Source: Euphorbia lathyris
Taxonomy: Eukaryota > Streptophyta > Magnoliopsida > Malpighiales > Euphorbiaceae
Assembly: GCF_963576675.1 (NCBI RefSeq)
Contig: NC_088915.1
Location: forward strand, 86,437,501-86,501,500
Reading direction: 5' to 3'
Length of the DNA stretch: 64,000 nucleotides
Under the pieces are notes generated by a model. The model searched no databases, was not told the origin of the DNA, and worked only from the letters and a program-made list of their open reading frames with translations. Below are positions 22,298-33,330 of the stretch, in pieces (positions within the stretch are counted from its first letter, which is position 1; each line of letters begins with the position of its first letter). The position numbers and the translations under genes are program-made.

Positions 22298-22580
22298 CTT
22301 GTGTTGATTGTTATATTTACTCAGCATATAAACTGTAAGAGACTGGTAGTGAGTAAATTGGAGTGTTGAGTTGGAAACTGACAACACTAGTGTCAATTCC
22401 CAACTCTCAAGTAAAACAGTCTTAGTCAGCATCTGACTAAAGTTGTCTTACGCTAAGATCGACCAAGCTGACCAAAGGTTAGATAATCAACTTATCAAAA
22501 TAATTAAGTCAGCAAGATAAATTAACGAAAAAGTTATATTAGTTCCTAACCCCCCTGGAACTAATCACACGGGACCAACA
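21146..22580 (+). mobile_element. Solo LTR (1.43 kb), Copia-like
   Basis: The block starts TGTTGAAACAC and ends GGGACCAACA, so it has TGTTG...CAACA ends, and it is flanked by an exact 5-bp duplication ATGAG (21141-21145 and 22581-22585). No internal region is present, as expected after LTR-LTR recombination. A TATA box (CTATATAAGG) lies near 21792. The AT microsatellite at about 22264-22293 lies inside. The length would suit a SIRE/Maximus-type Copia LTR, but without internal sequence that is only a guess. Confidence 0.85.
22264..22293. repeat. (AT)n microsatellite
   Basis: About 14 uninterrupted AT units within the solo LTR. Confidence 0.9.
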
Positions 22581-22922
22581 ATGAGTGTTGTTCGAAAATA
22601 GGTGTAACCACAAGGTTTATTTTTGTATTTTTTCCTTATTTTTAAATAGAATAATACGTATATTTTAATTGAAGTTATATAACAATTTGTTGATTAACAA
22701 ATAGAAATTATAAAAATAAAAATCTGATTGATCTCTGACTAATCACTGAGGGCTATTTCCGTCCGACTAGCGTCTAGTGTCTTTTACAACATTGACTGTG
22801 TTATTTATACTATATATAATAGCGGAAGCAGAGACAAATGGAGAGAAGTGTTTTAGAGGCCTTTTTGATGAGTTGTCAACGTAGTAAAAAAATCAAAATT
22901 AAAAAGATTTAATTAATTAAAA

Positions 22923-23790
22923 AGGTAAAGAGGTTTGGAAGAAAATTCTCCCACACCATATTCTCTCTTCCTTCCTGGCCCACTCTGAGAATGACTGGTT
23001 CTCTGATGGTATTAGTGGGAAATTACTGACTTACATGGAGCATGGTGACATTTTCTTTGCTATCATCTGTCGCCAAATTTGGAAGTGGAGAAACGAGGAG
23101 ATTTTTGGTAATAAAACTGTTTTTATTCCAAACTTAGCTGAGTTCTTCTCGAAAAATCTCTCTACTATTATTGAGAGTTTCAAAGGGGATTCCCTTGCCA
23201 GGTCTACCTAGAAAAGTGATGTCCATCCCGTGGGATGGAGCAGGCCGAGAGATGGGGTTGTAAAGTTGAATACGGATGGCTCCTGCCTTATCAATGGTAA
23301 GATTGCTGCCGGAGGTGTTCTTAGAGATGCGGGGGGCGCCTGGCTTTCTGGGTTCACCCAGAATCTGGGGTTGGGCTCTTCCTTCTCTGCGGAGCTCTGA
23401 GGTATTCTCTCTGGTATCAAGCTTGCTAAAAGCCTGGGCGTTAAGAGGCTTTCTGTGGAGTCTGATAACATGGAGACCATCAAAATGATTTCTGATAATC
23501 ATGTTATTGGTCTTAATAGCCGCAACCTTATCAAAGCTATTAAAAGGCTTTGCTCTTCCTTTGAGATCTTAAAGTTCAGTCACATTTTCAGAGAGCAGAA
23601 CCGAGTTGCGGATCGCTTGGTTGCGGCAGGCCATGAGGGGATGTTAGGTGTTACTACCCTTTCTGATTCCCCTATCTTTCTCTCTTCTCTTCTTTTAGAG
23701 GATAGGATTGGGGTTAGCTTTCTTAGGCTAATCCCAGGTTAATTGTTTTTTGTTTGTTTTTTCCTTTCCTGTTTCTACCAAAAAAAAATT
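22923..23790 (+). mobile_element. LINE copy C, 5'-truncated, decayed
   Basis: Homologous to copy B from ATTCTCCCACACCATATT (22945) to the A-tract near 23780. TTAATTAAAAA at about 22912-22922 is close to TTTTTAATTAAAAA just after the A-tract, a probable target duplication. If so, the LINE part begins about 22 bp before the segment shared with copy B. The RNase H frame carries an in-frame TAG (23209-23211) and a TGA (23398-23400) at a conserved Trp position, so this copy is a pseudogene. Confidence 0.8.
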
Positions 23791-24818
23791 TTTAATTAAA
23801 AACAACAAATTTATACTTATAATAATATATTAAATAATTACTAGCCCATTAATTAAAATAATAAAAGAAAGTAAGAGTTACATGAAGATGAAAAACAGAA
23901 AGTAAAGGAAATCCAAAAGTCACAAATAAACTTCTATATAAAGCATAATAGATAGTATTTCACCATTATATTCATTGGCCATGATAGATAGTATTATGTT
24001 TTTTAAGGTAATTATTCGATTTTTTTTCATATGTTGTAGTTATTTTGTTCTCAATTGTGTTGTTGTTTTATTTTTATTATCTTTCAGATCCATTTCTGCC
24101 ATTACTCAGGTTCTATACCTCATGTTTTCTTTTTTATTTATCTTTCTTTTCCAAACTGATATCTTCAATTGAAGAAATCCGATAGAAATAGAAGATGCAT
24201 GGACAACTAAAATCGGGAAACAGAAAGGTGTCAAAAATTACAAGAAGAAATTATTATGTTTCTCAATGTAATTATTCGATTTTTTTCATATGTTGTAGTT
24301 ATTTTTGTTCTCAATTGTGTTGATGTTTTATTTTTATTAAACAATAGTTGTTATAGTTTCATCTTTCAAATATGAAATTTCATTTCTGTCGTTACCCAAG
24401 TTCCATACCTCTTGATATCTTATCCATGTTTTCTTTTTTTATTTGTCTTATTTTTTTTTCAAAATGACTAAAATAAAGATTTTGTATATTTGCATTCTTT
24501 TTTAATATATGTTGCTACGTGTTATCGTTTCGATTGTTAATTCTAACTAAAATTTAGATTTTCGACTTTATATGAACTCAATTGTTAGCTTTAATTTTTT
24601 TAATTCGGAACCTGTTGAAATCCACTCATTTTTTAAGTTTGAGTTTATCTAACTGATATGGATTGTATTTTTTATTTTTATGCATTTTGGTACAAATAGA
24701 TATAAAGTTTCACACAATAGTTGTTCATTGAAGTTGGAGATATATTAAAGAAAATATTAAAGAGGTATTGAAATATTATACTTACAATGAAGTTTATTTT
24801 AATTGTAAATTATGTTAT

Positions 24819-24844
24819 ATTATTATTATTATTATTATTATTAT
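24819..24844. repeat. (ATT)n microsatellite
   Basis: About eight uninterrupted ATT units. Confidence 0.85.
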
Positions 24845-26937
24845 CAAGAAGTTATTTTTTTCCCAGTTCTTTAGACAAAAAGATTGTAAGCGTCTAATAC
24901 ACTTGATAAGATGTTTATTTTTGAAGAAATTGGATTATGCTAGATATGAATTCAAAATGGAGGTAAATAACAATAAATTTTGATGCTCAAAATCCTAAAA
25001 ATGTACATTAATTATGGGATATTGAGATAATTGCTTTTGCAATATTGGCTTATATAGTTTTTAACTATTATATTGTGGTTTGTACAAAATTGTTAGTATT
25101 TCAAGAGTTTTTAAGATGAAAATGAAACATGATCATAGGACAAGTTTTGGAAAATATTAATTAAAAAATATTATTATTTGAATCTATTCAAATTCTCAAA
25201 TGTTGAGCATAATGGTTCTAATTAATAGAATTAATTTCACACATTAATTATAAAACGTTGTTTTATTTAACTAAAATTAATTTATGGACTTAATACTTCA
25301 TTAAGAAAAAAATAAATTTTTTAATTAATGTGTAAAAAATATTTTCACACTCCTTTTTATATGCTATATATATCTTGACATTCTCTCTTGTTTTCGAAAA
25401 CAAAAAACGAGAGGAACATAGTTCTCTCCTAATTATCTTTTTTGTCCCTTCATTTTTGTTTTCTATTCTTTTGTTTGTTTTTCTTGCTTACGAAATTCAA
25501 GAATATATAATCATTAGAAAATATTAATGAAGTCAAATAAGTGATATCTGCTAGCATGACTGATATTCTATACAATGAAAGAATGAAAAACAAATTGATT
25601 GAATGTCTTGATGGGATATTACGAGATGAAAATATGAGAAATCATCACCTTAAGCTGATTCAATTGGATATATTGGGTTATTGTAGCATAATGAATAATT
25701 GAATTCGAATAGTTGGTAATCATGAAATTCCATCAAGCAAAATGATTATCATCAAGAAGAATTTCTGACTAATTCTTATGAATTTTATTTTTTTTTATAT
25801 GTAACATAATGAATTGATAAAGTTTCTTCATGTGCAATATTAGAAAAGTATTGATTGTAATAATGTATATTATAATATATTGATGTTGCTTCCATTTTAA
25901 CATAGATTGTAATTCTTTTGTATAGTAGATATAATATTTAATTTTAATTGTATTTTAATCCAATTTTTGTTTAACATAGATTGTAATTCTTTTGTATGAT
26001 AGATATAATATTTAATTCAATTTTTGGTTTTTCATTATATTCTAATATATTTCTTAATTAATCTCCTATTTTATTATTATTGTTTCACAGAATTCCCGTT
26101 ATAAAAAAATATGAAAATATATTAAGATTACTAGAAAGTACAAATCATTGAATTTTGTAAAAATAAATAAATCATTCACCTTTAATTAAAATTCTATAAA
26201 AAAATTAATTAATTATTTTCAAAATTAATTTAATTTGATTTAAATTATCAATAAAAAATATATATTAATTTCAAATATACATAATATAAATATTTTTCAT
26301 AGCATGATATAAAATTACTTAAAAGTAAATATGTCAATTTATTTATTTATCTAAATTATATAAAAGTTTCATATCCCTTACATCGCATGGGTTTTCGACT
26401 AGTTAATATAGTTACAAAAAAAAATATACAAAACTGCTTCAGTTTTGTATACATAACAAAAAAATATACAAAACTGTTTCAGTTTATTGATAAATTTATT
26501 TGGAATGTCTAAATTCATCGTTAAATAATAGTCAAATTTATCTTAATAATTTTCAATAACATAAGCTAAAACTGATCCTAATTGAAAATTTTAGAACTAA
26601 ATTCACACTATTTCTTACATTAAAATTAAAGCGGGAGGATTAAATTCCATCTTTATCTCAAAAAATTGTTTAATATTATTTCTCTTCTTCCTCTCTTCAT
26701 CTCTTGATTCTTCATCTTCCTAATCGTAGAAAATGAAGCCATGGTTCTTCATCTTCCTATTCCTGCTGGTTCCTTAGTTTCTTTCTTCTTGTGACCATCG
26801 AAGAAATGGTTATTCTACGCTATTTTCATCATTTTTCCCAGTTTATCATATTGTTATTGCCGATCTTAAGGGTGAAAGACGCGAAAAATGTAAGTATATA
26901 CTATTTTTTCTGCGTTTTTCAGAAAATCACTTCGCGT

Positions 26938-27137
26938 AGTCGATGATTTCGCGAAGATCTGCGATGAGAAAGAGCCTGAAACGTGACGATCTACTTAGCG
27001 GATTGATTATTTCGCAAAGTTTGCGAGTAGAAAAGTTTATGATTTCACTCGAAGACTTTGGAAAAGCATCGATATGCGACATAGATCGTCACGTTTCAGA
27101 CCTCGCAGACTTCGCGAAAGCATCGATTCGCTAAGTA
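26938..27137. repeat. Inverted repeat with 'ttcgcgaag' words
   Basis: 26938-26995 (TTTCGCGAAGATCTGCGATG; CTGAAACGTGACGATCTA) is mirrored by 27080-27137 (TAGATCGTCACGTTTCAG; CGCAGACTTCGCGAAAGC). Related TTCGC-rich words continue to about 27205 and near 27700-27790. The repeated words resemble the style of the 45885-46010 palindromes (below), but the sequence differs. Confidence 0.65.
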
Positions 27138-28253
27138 AAATCATCCTCTTCCCTGCACATTTACATTCGCATGCTTCGCTAATCCTCATTTCGCGAAGCC
27201 AAATCGTCCTTTTTTTTGTCTAACACGATTAATTTTTTCTGAAGGTGGTTAAATACATAACATCTCTTTTTGGAAGGCGGCGTACTGGGCTGCAGGGGAG
27301 ATGATTTTCCTTCCTGTATAGGGAGGCATTTCCCTCAAGATTGGCACATTCACTTTAAAATGATTCGTTAGGAAAGATTGTGCCAATCTTGATGTGCACC
27401 ATGGGAAACGTCCATCCCAAAAAGTCTGGATTTTCATTTATCATCCCAAAAAGTCTGGACTTCCTGTAAAGAGAGAAATTTCCTTTCAGATTTATCACGT
27501 TTACTTTGAAATGATTTCTAAGGAGTTTATGGTGGCAATCTTGTTGTAAATTTTGATAATGTTATGATTTTAATATTGAATTATTATGGCAATCTTGTTG
27601 TAAATTTTGATAATATTATGATTTTAATGTTAGAATCCCTTATTGTTTGGCCTTTTTTGTTATATACCACTTCACAAATACTCTTAAAAACACGTCCAGA
27701 TTTCGCATATGCGGATTAAAATCATCAACTAAACCAAACATTAGTTTCGCATACGTCGTGAAAGCATCGATTCGTGAAGTCAGACGGGAAGGAAACGACC
27801 GCATCGTAAAATTATAAATATATTAAAGGTATTATGAAAAAATCATAAAAAAATAGTCTAGATATGTAGTAAATTGAGTAAATGAATTAAATATATAAAT
27901 TAGTTTACATTTGATCCAATTTTATAATTTTCCCCCGAAAAATTGATATTGTGGTCAAAGCCCTCTTTTCTTCGCACTTCCCAATTCAAATCCTACAAAA
28001 TCAAACAAGAATTAGGTGGACCACCCAACCTAACTTCGACGGTGCCGTTTGATATCCTCGTGGGACCCATTTTTTAACTTTCCCAACTCTAGTTCCCATC
28101 GCACGTTATTTCCGTTGCTGCCACGTCGGCTTTCGTGTTTATACGGGCTTCGTACCAAACGGCAGCGTTTCTATTTTCTTCCTCTCGTCGATTTAATTTT
28201 TATCATTTTCGAAGAAATCATCCTTCGTTTCCCTGAGAATTTCCAGAACCGCC

Positions 28254-28265
28254 ATGGCGAATTAG
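28254..28265 (+). promoter_or_regulatory. Three-codon upstream ORF before the GT14 gene
   Basis: GCCATGGCGAATTAG contains an ATG in a strong context (GCC before, G after) that reads Met-Ala-Asn-stop. It lies about 150 bp before the main start, in what is probably the 5' leader. Such minimal uORFs can lower translation of the main frame. Confidence 0.45.
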
Positions 28266-28407
28266 ATAGAAATACAGCACTCTCCCTCCATGGTAATTTC
28301 AGCCCTTCATAATTTTGTGTGTGTGTATATTTGTATAGATGAATTTTATTTTTTCTAGTTTTACGAGTTTTTCCGATTCGGTTATGGTCGTTTGAAGCTG
28401 TTTTCGA

Positions 28408-31400
28408 ATGTCGTTAGCAGGAAAAACGATGCCGAAGAAGGGCTCATCGGTACCGGTTCGGCATGTGTTCTGGTTCAGCTGGAAACTCCTCATAGCCCTC
28501 TCTATTTTTCTCTGCTGCTTCGCTTTTTACAGGCTCCATTACCAGCCCGATTACTCTAATTTTTCGTATTATCGTCCGAGATCTCTGACTTCTCGCAATA
28601 GCTTGGTTTTTACTGGTCCTCCTAGGATAGCCTTTCTTTTTCTCGTCCGTAAAGACCTTCCTCTCGATTTTCTTTGGGGCTCCTTCTTTGAGGTAATTCT
28701 ATTTTTGTCTATTTTTTTATTTCTTTTTCAGGAAATGATTCATTTGGGGGTTTTTGCAGAATGCTGACCAGCATCATTTCTCGATTCTCATTCACTCTCA
28801 GCCTGGCTTTAAATTCGATGAGTCGACAACTCGGTCGCGTTTCTTCTACGGTCGACAATTGAAGAACAGTATACAGGTTCTTTTTATTTCGCCATCACTT
28901 GAAGCAACTTGAAGGCACTGGTTTTATTGATTAATTTAAGCTTCTTAAATTTACTGTCAGATGTTAGGTAACAAAGTGAATATTAAATTCAGAAGCTATT
29001 TTTTGTCGTATTGCCATGAATTAGTTCACCCCAAGTTGTCAATTGTTGTTTTTTCTTTTTTCTATAAAACATACTGGAGACTTGTTCAAATAATTTCATT
29101 GATAACCTTGTTCTGTGAAATTTTGATGGTGATCTTTTGCAGGTAGAGTGGGGGGAGGCCAGTATGATTGCAGCCGAAAGGTTGTTATTTGCAACTGCCT
29201 TAAAAGAACCAGCAAATCAAAGATTTGTTCTTCTCTCAGACAGGTCAGTTGACGATTTCTTTGAAAGTTAACTGAGAATTACTATTTACATTTAGGATGG
29301 GTCTTTGAACTCGAGAAGTATAGATTTATTTGTTAAATGAGGAATAAGGATATATGCAGATCATCTTTTTCCATCTGCTTTTATTTTAGTATTCTTGTAT
29401 TAAAGATATGCTAGTAGAATTCAAGTGACGGTGATTCATACATATCAATTTGTTTTTCTTCTTCTACATTGCAGCTGTGTTCCCCTGTACAACTTCAGCT
29501 ACACATACAGCTATTTGATGGCTTCTCCTAAGAGTTTTGTTGACAGGTAGATGGACGGCTCTGATTCTTGAGGTGCCAAGCACTGGATTGTTTTCAACTT
29601 TCACAGCATTTTGACCTCTTTGTCGAAGTATTTGTAGAAATAATGGGGCTAAAATTCATGGAGTTGTGTTGTGTTGCAGCTTTGTTGATACAAAAGAAGA
29701 GCGATACAACCCAAAGATGTCACCTCTGATAGGAAAAAACAATTGGCGAAAGGGGTCCCAGGTTGATACTGCTGCAATTTGTGGAATTATTTACTGCTGT
29801 TGCTTGATTTTTGACTTGATTTTTTTTGGAAGTTGATATGATTGATAAATCAGAAGATTCCATTTTGTGTACCAATTACCATGGAATTTTGTGATACGAA
29901 GCATGTTCCTAATTAGATTCATCTTATCTGGGAGCTACAATGCTAGATCCGCAGTGATGTCATTTGAGAATATTTTGGTGTAGTTTGGTGCAACGGTAAA
30001 CGTTGTTGTCGTGTGACCAAGAGGTCACGGGTTCGAGTCTTAGGAGCGGCCTCTTGCCAAATAAATTGGCAGGGGAAGGCTTGCCCCCAGTACACCCTTG
30101 TGGTGGGACCCCTCCCCGGACCCTCGCTCAGCGGGGACGCGTAGTGCGACCGGGCCGCCCTTTTTTTTTTTTTTTGTCATGCTACAATACCTTGGAATCA
30201 TATAGCAATTTCTTCTGCATAGAAATATAAACCCAAACAGGCTATGGGGGGAGAAATTTGCATTTCATAAGAATTTAAAACACACTGGGATCTTATTCAG
30301 TCTGATAATCTTTAATGTACACTATTTGACTGGGAATTTGGATTCTAAGTATTGTGTTAGGGTTAAGGGTTGGATCAATAGTTGTTTAGTTAGATTAGTT
30401 GTGACGGATGGTTGATTAGTATAAATAATCCTTTGATTTGATGACAACAGAACATGTGCTTATTTTGAGTGCCTGTTTATTTTGTATCAAGAGTAGAAAT
30501 TACAAATTCAGATTCTTATGTTCTCTCAACCTCTGTATCAATTCTATTCTCTCTTTAACTGCTTTCCGGATAGCTCAAGTCTCCATTTGTAAGTTAGGAA
30601 TAGCTGCGTTTTGTGGTTCTTTTATTTTTTAATTCATGGCATTAAATATATATTTTTTTCCTTTCCTGCTGCATCCAGCTAGCTCATTTAAAAAATTAAC
30701 CATCAAGTTGTATGAGATGTTGGCAATTGTAGCTTCCTTCAATCCTTCAGTATACATTTAGTTGCTTGTTTCTATAGAAAGACTTTAAGAATTCCTAACT
30801 TTTATAATTGGAATCACCAGGCATTGTAGATTTTTTTCCCCTGTTATTCCTCAATGATAAGGATATGCCCTTTTTGCTTGTATATCTATCTGCTTACTTG
30901 GATGTACTTTTAATTTCAGTGGATTACCCTTGTTCGAAGCCATGTGGAAGTTATTGTAGCCGACGAGGTTATTTTTCCGCTCTTTCAGAAATATTGCAAG
31001 GTATTTAGCTGAGTAATTACATACATTACTGCAATCAAATTTTCCTGACAGATCAATTTTTTCATCATGTGTTCTTTGAAAAAATGTTGTTTATTTGCAA
31101 GGAATGATCTACCTACTTTTTTAATTTTGTTCCAATTATGCATAAGACTTTCCATCTTTGAAAAAATGTTGCTTATTTGCAAGTAGTGCGCCTTGATGCA
31201 CAAGGCGTGCAGTTTAAAAATCACTCGCCTTGTGGGCCTCACCTGGGCTTCAGAGCCCGAGTCAAGGCGCACCTCAGTAACCTATACTGTTTTCACTAGT
31301 TTTTTTTTTCAACTGTTTTGTGTGAAACAAGTGGTTGATTAATCTCAATCACTAATCTAATTTAAATAAACTTAATCTTAACCCTAGATCTAAATAAGAA

Positions 31401-33330
31401 TATTAAGAGACAGTGAATGGTTATTAGTTTAGTAGCACTACTTAGGTACTTAGGTTAAGAAGCTAAGTATATGTTAATGTCTCTATGAACTATGAACCTA
31501 ACTTGGTGTTTTTGACATTTAATATTATGTTTTTATGTGGTTTTGTCTTGTTTGTGTGGTCATAAGTGTGTTTTTTTGGTTTATGCTTAAGAGTATTAGT
31601 GATTGATATCAAATATTGATATGCTTTAACTAGTAATAGAGTATATATTTTTATTTTATTTTCTGAGCTTCGTGTTCCTCAGGTGCACGCCTTGCGTTGT
31701 GCCTTGAGCCTAGGGCAGATGCAGTATAAAGTTAAGGGGGGCCAAAATTTTAAAGGGGGTTGCTGGTTGGGCTAGGGGGCCAGCTGGGGAGCCAAAATCC
31801 TTCGCCCACCATACTAAATTGTATTTTTGGGTTGGCTGGGGCCCCCCATCTATAGTGTTGGTCCGCCCCAGAACCCCTTAGCGCCTTAGCACACCTTGCA
31901 CCTTTAACAACTATAAGTATGTCAGTTCTTAGCGGACATTTTTTGTTGTTGTTTTTAGTTTGGAAGAAATTGCTATACAAAAACTGTGATATTTTGTTTT
32001 GCTAATAGTCATATGATATGATAACTTGCACTTTACTTTTATTTTGCAGAAGGGTGATCCTGAAGAGGCCTCAAAGCTAGAGCTGAATTTTGTAAGTCAT
32101 ATTCTAAATCTGATCTCAGAGGAAAAATTACTTCAGATATAATTTTGCATTGAGTAATTTCATCGACTTTCCTACTTAAAAGTTTTTGGGGCCACTGTGA
32201 TGGTTCTAATAATTTCTATGGTCCTGTTGTTCTTGCACATTGCAAATGTTACTTTTTCTTTTCCCGATGACCAATTACTCTATTATTAAACTCAAAACCG
32301 GAAACCCGTAAAAAAGACTAGAAACTTTCACATGTTATAATGAAAATCTCAGCAACAAACTTCCGTTCCATAAATTTACATCACCTAAGTAACCCTCACG
32401 TAATTGATGTAGATTCGATGAACTCTCTACAATACACAGGAGTTACTTTTATTGGGGTTGTTTTATCCAATATGGATTATAGATACAATGACTGGTCACT
32501 TAATTGTTTTCTTTTGGAAATTGATCTTTTCATCTCTAATTTGGTTCTTATTTGTCAGATCCTGAAACTTCGAAAGCAGATTAACTGTATTCCCGATGAG
32601 CATTACATGCCGACCTTGCTTTCAGTAAGAATATTATATGCATTGAAGCATTGAATACAGTTAATGATATATGGTATTGGTATTGGTAAATCCTTGCCTT
32701 TTTTCTGAAAGGCCATTTTCGATCTATAATGTAGATGGCTGAGCTAGACGATGAACTTGAAAGGAGAACTTTGACGTATACTGTATGGAATCAGACTACA
32801 GCAAAGTTAGATAGTAGAGGTTGGCATCCGTTCACGTTCTTGTATGCAAATGCAAGCCCTCAAAAGATCAAGGAAATTAAGGTATTTATTTGCTTTTCTT
32901 CTATTGTTTGTGAACTGATGTTACTATCATAGTTATCATGCATATGTTGGGATCTCCATCGAGATTCTTCCGTGAACTGCACCTGTCGATGGTGAAAAAA
33001 TAAATGAACATTTTATCACTCAATTTCTGGCTTTTTCTCTTTATCATTTGAATTTTAGCTGGCCAGACAAGTTTAGAGTCTGCTATGAACTTGGGATTTC
33101 ATTTGCTTGTACACGTACGCATATTCCACATTTTCCTAATTGTTGTGCTTTGTTCTTGCTTTATTTAACAGGGCATCCGCCATGTTTACTATGACTCGGA
33201 GCATCGAACAGAATGGTGCCTTACTAACTTGACACCTGTACCTTGTTTTTTGTTTGCGAGAAAGTTCTCTCGAGGAGCTGCGATGCGCCTTTTGAGTGAG
33301 GGCACGGTAATGTATTCCACGCCCAACTGA
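28408..33330 (+). CDS. Core-2/I-branching GlcNAc-transferase family protein (GT14)
   Basis: Ten exons with in-phase GT-AG joins give 383 aa: 28408-28692, 28760-28876, 29143-29243, 29475-29546, 29680-29761, 30920-31000, 32050-32091, 32559-32624, 32735-32881, 33172-33330. It is a type II Golgi membrane protein by pattern: a short basic tail (KKGSSVPVRH), one hydrophobic segment at about residues 20-42, then the Branch (GT14) domain. Family signatures include PRIAFLFLVRKDLPLDFLW, GEASMIAAERLL, FVLLSDRCVPLYNF, QWITLVRSHVEVIVAD and NCIPDEHYMPTLL. Plant members (BC10-like) affect wall or arabinogalactan glycosylation, but donor and acceptor are mostly unknown. The start is either 28408 or the ATG at 28429: 'gttagcag' at 28413-28420 could be a splice acceptor of a 5' UTR intron, which would leave only the second ATG. 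Confidence 0.9.
29980..30176 (+). mobile_element. tRNA-derived SINE (Au-like) in GT14 intron 5
   Basis: Begins near TAGTTTGGTGCAACGGTAAA (box A like) and carries a box B, GGTTCGAGTC, at about 30029-30038. It continues through 'cctcttgcc', 'acccttgtggtgggacccct', 'ccccggaccctcgctcagcg' and 'gaccgggccgccc' into a T15 tail. This order of words matches the plant Au SINE family as I know it. Target duplications were not certain. Confidence 0.8.
31180..31715. mobile_element. Possible TIR element in GT14 intron 6
   Basis: 'gtgcgccttgatgcacaaggcgtgcag' at about 31187-31213 is partly mirrored by 'caggtgcacgccttgcgttgtgcc' at about 31680-31703. The interior is AT-rich without an ORF. A further 'ccttgcacctttaac' word occurs near 31896. 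The ends are not well defined. Confidence 0.4.

Larger units (their letters stand above)
19038..22635. mobile_element. Mutator-like element carrying nested insertions
   Basis: The left end GGGAAAAGTACAAAAATAAA and following CCTTGTGGTTACACCT are matched in reverse at the right end (AGGTGTAACCACAAGG, then TTTATTTTTGTATTTTTTCC). Long subterminal arms continue the pairing: 19075-19240 with 20840-21020. The element is flanked by an exact 9-bp duplication, TTATTTTTA (19029-19037 and 22636-22644), as expected for Mutator. Inside lie LINE copy B, a 66-bp-arm hairpin, a region of possible gene capture, and a solo LTR that displaced the last 60 bp of the right arm. No MURA transposase is present, so the element is non-autonomous. 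Confidence 0.85.
23791..28250. other. AT-rich intergenic region with small duplications
   Basis: No gene is supported. The segments 23990-24090 and 24250-24350 are direct copies (GTAATTATTCGATTTTTTT, 'catatgttgtagttattt', 'ctcaattgtgttg'). 25905-25945 and 25970-26010 share 'acatagattgtaattcttttgta'-like sequence. 26405-26485 has two copies of 'atatacaaaactg.ttcagtttt'. 27535-27640 has two copies of GGCAATCTTGTTGTAAATTT. An ATG frame at 26731 (MKPWFFIFLFLLVP) stops after 14 codons. Confidence 0.5.

Noticed and set aside
26731..26775. Secreted peptide gene (MKPWFFIFLFLLVP)
   Set aside because: Stops after 14 codons and no in-phase splice extension was found.
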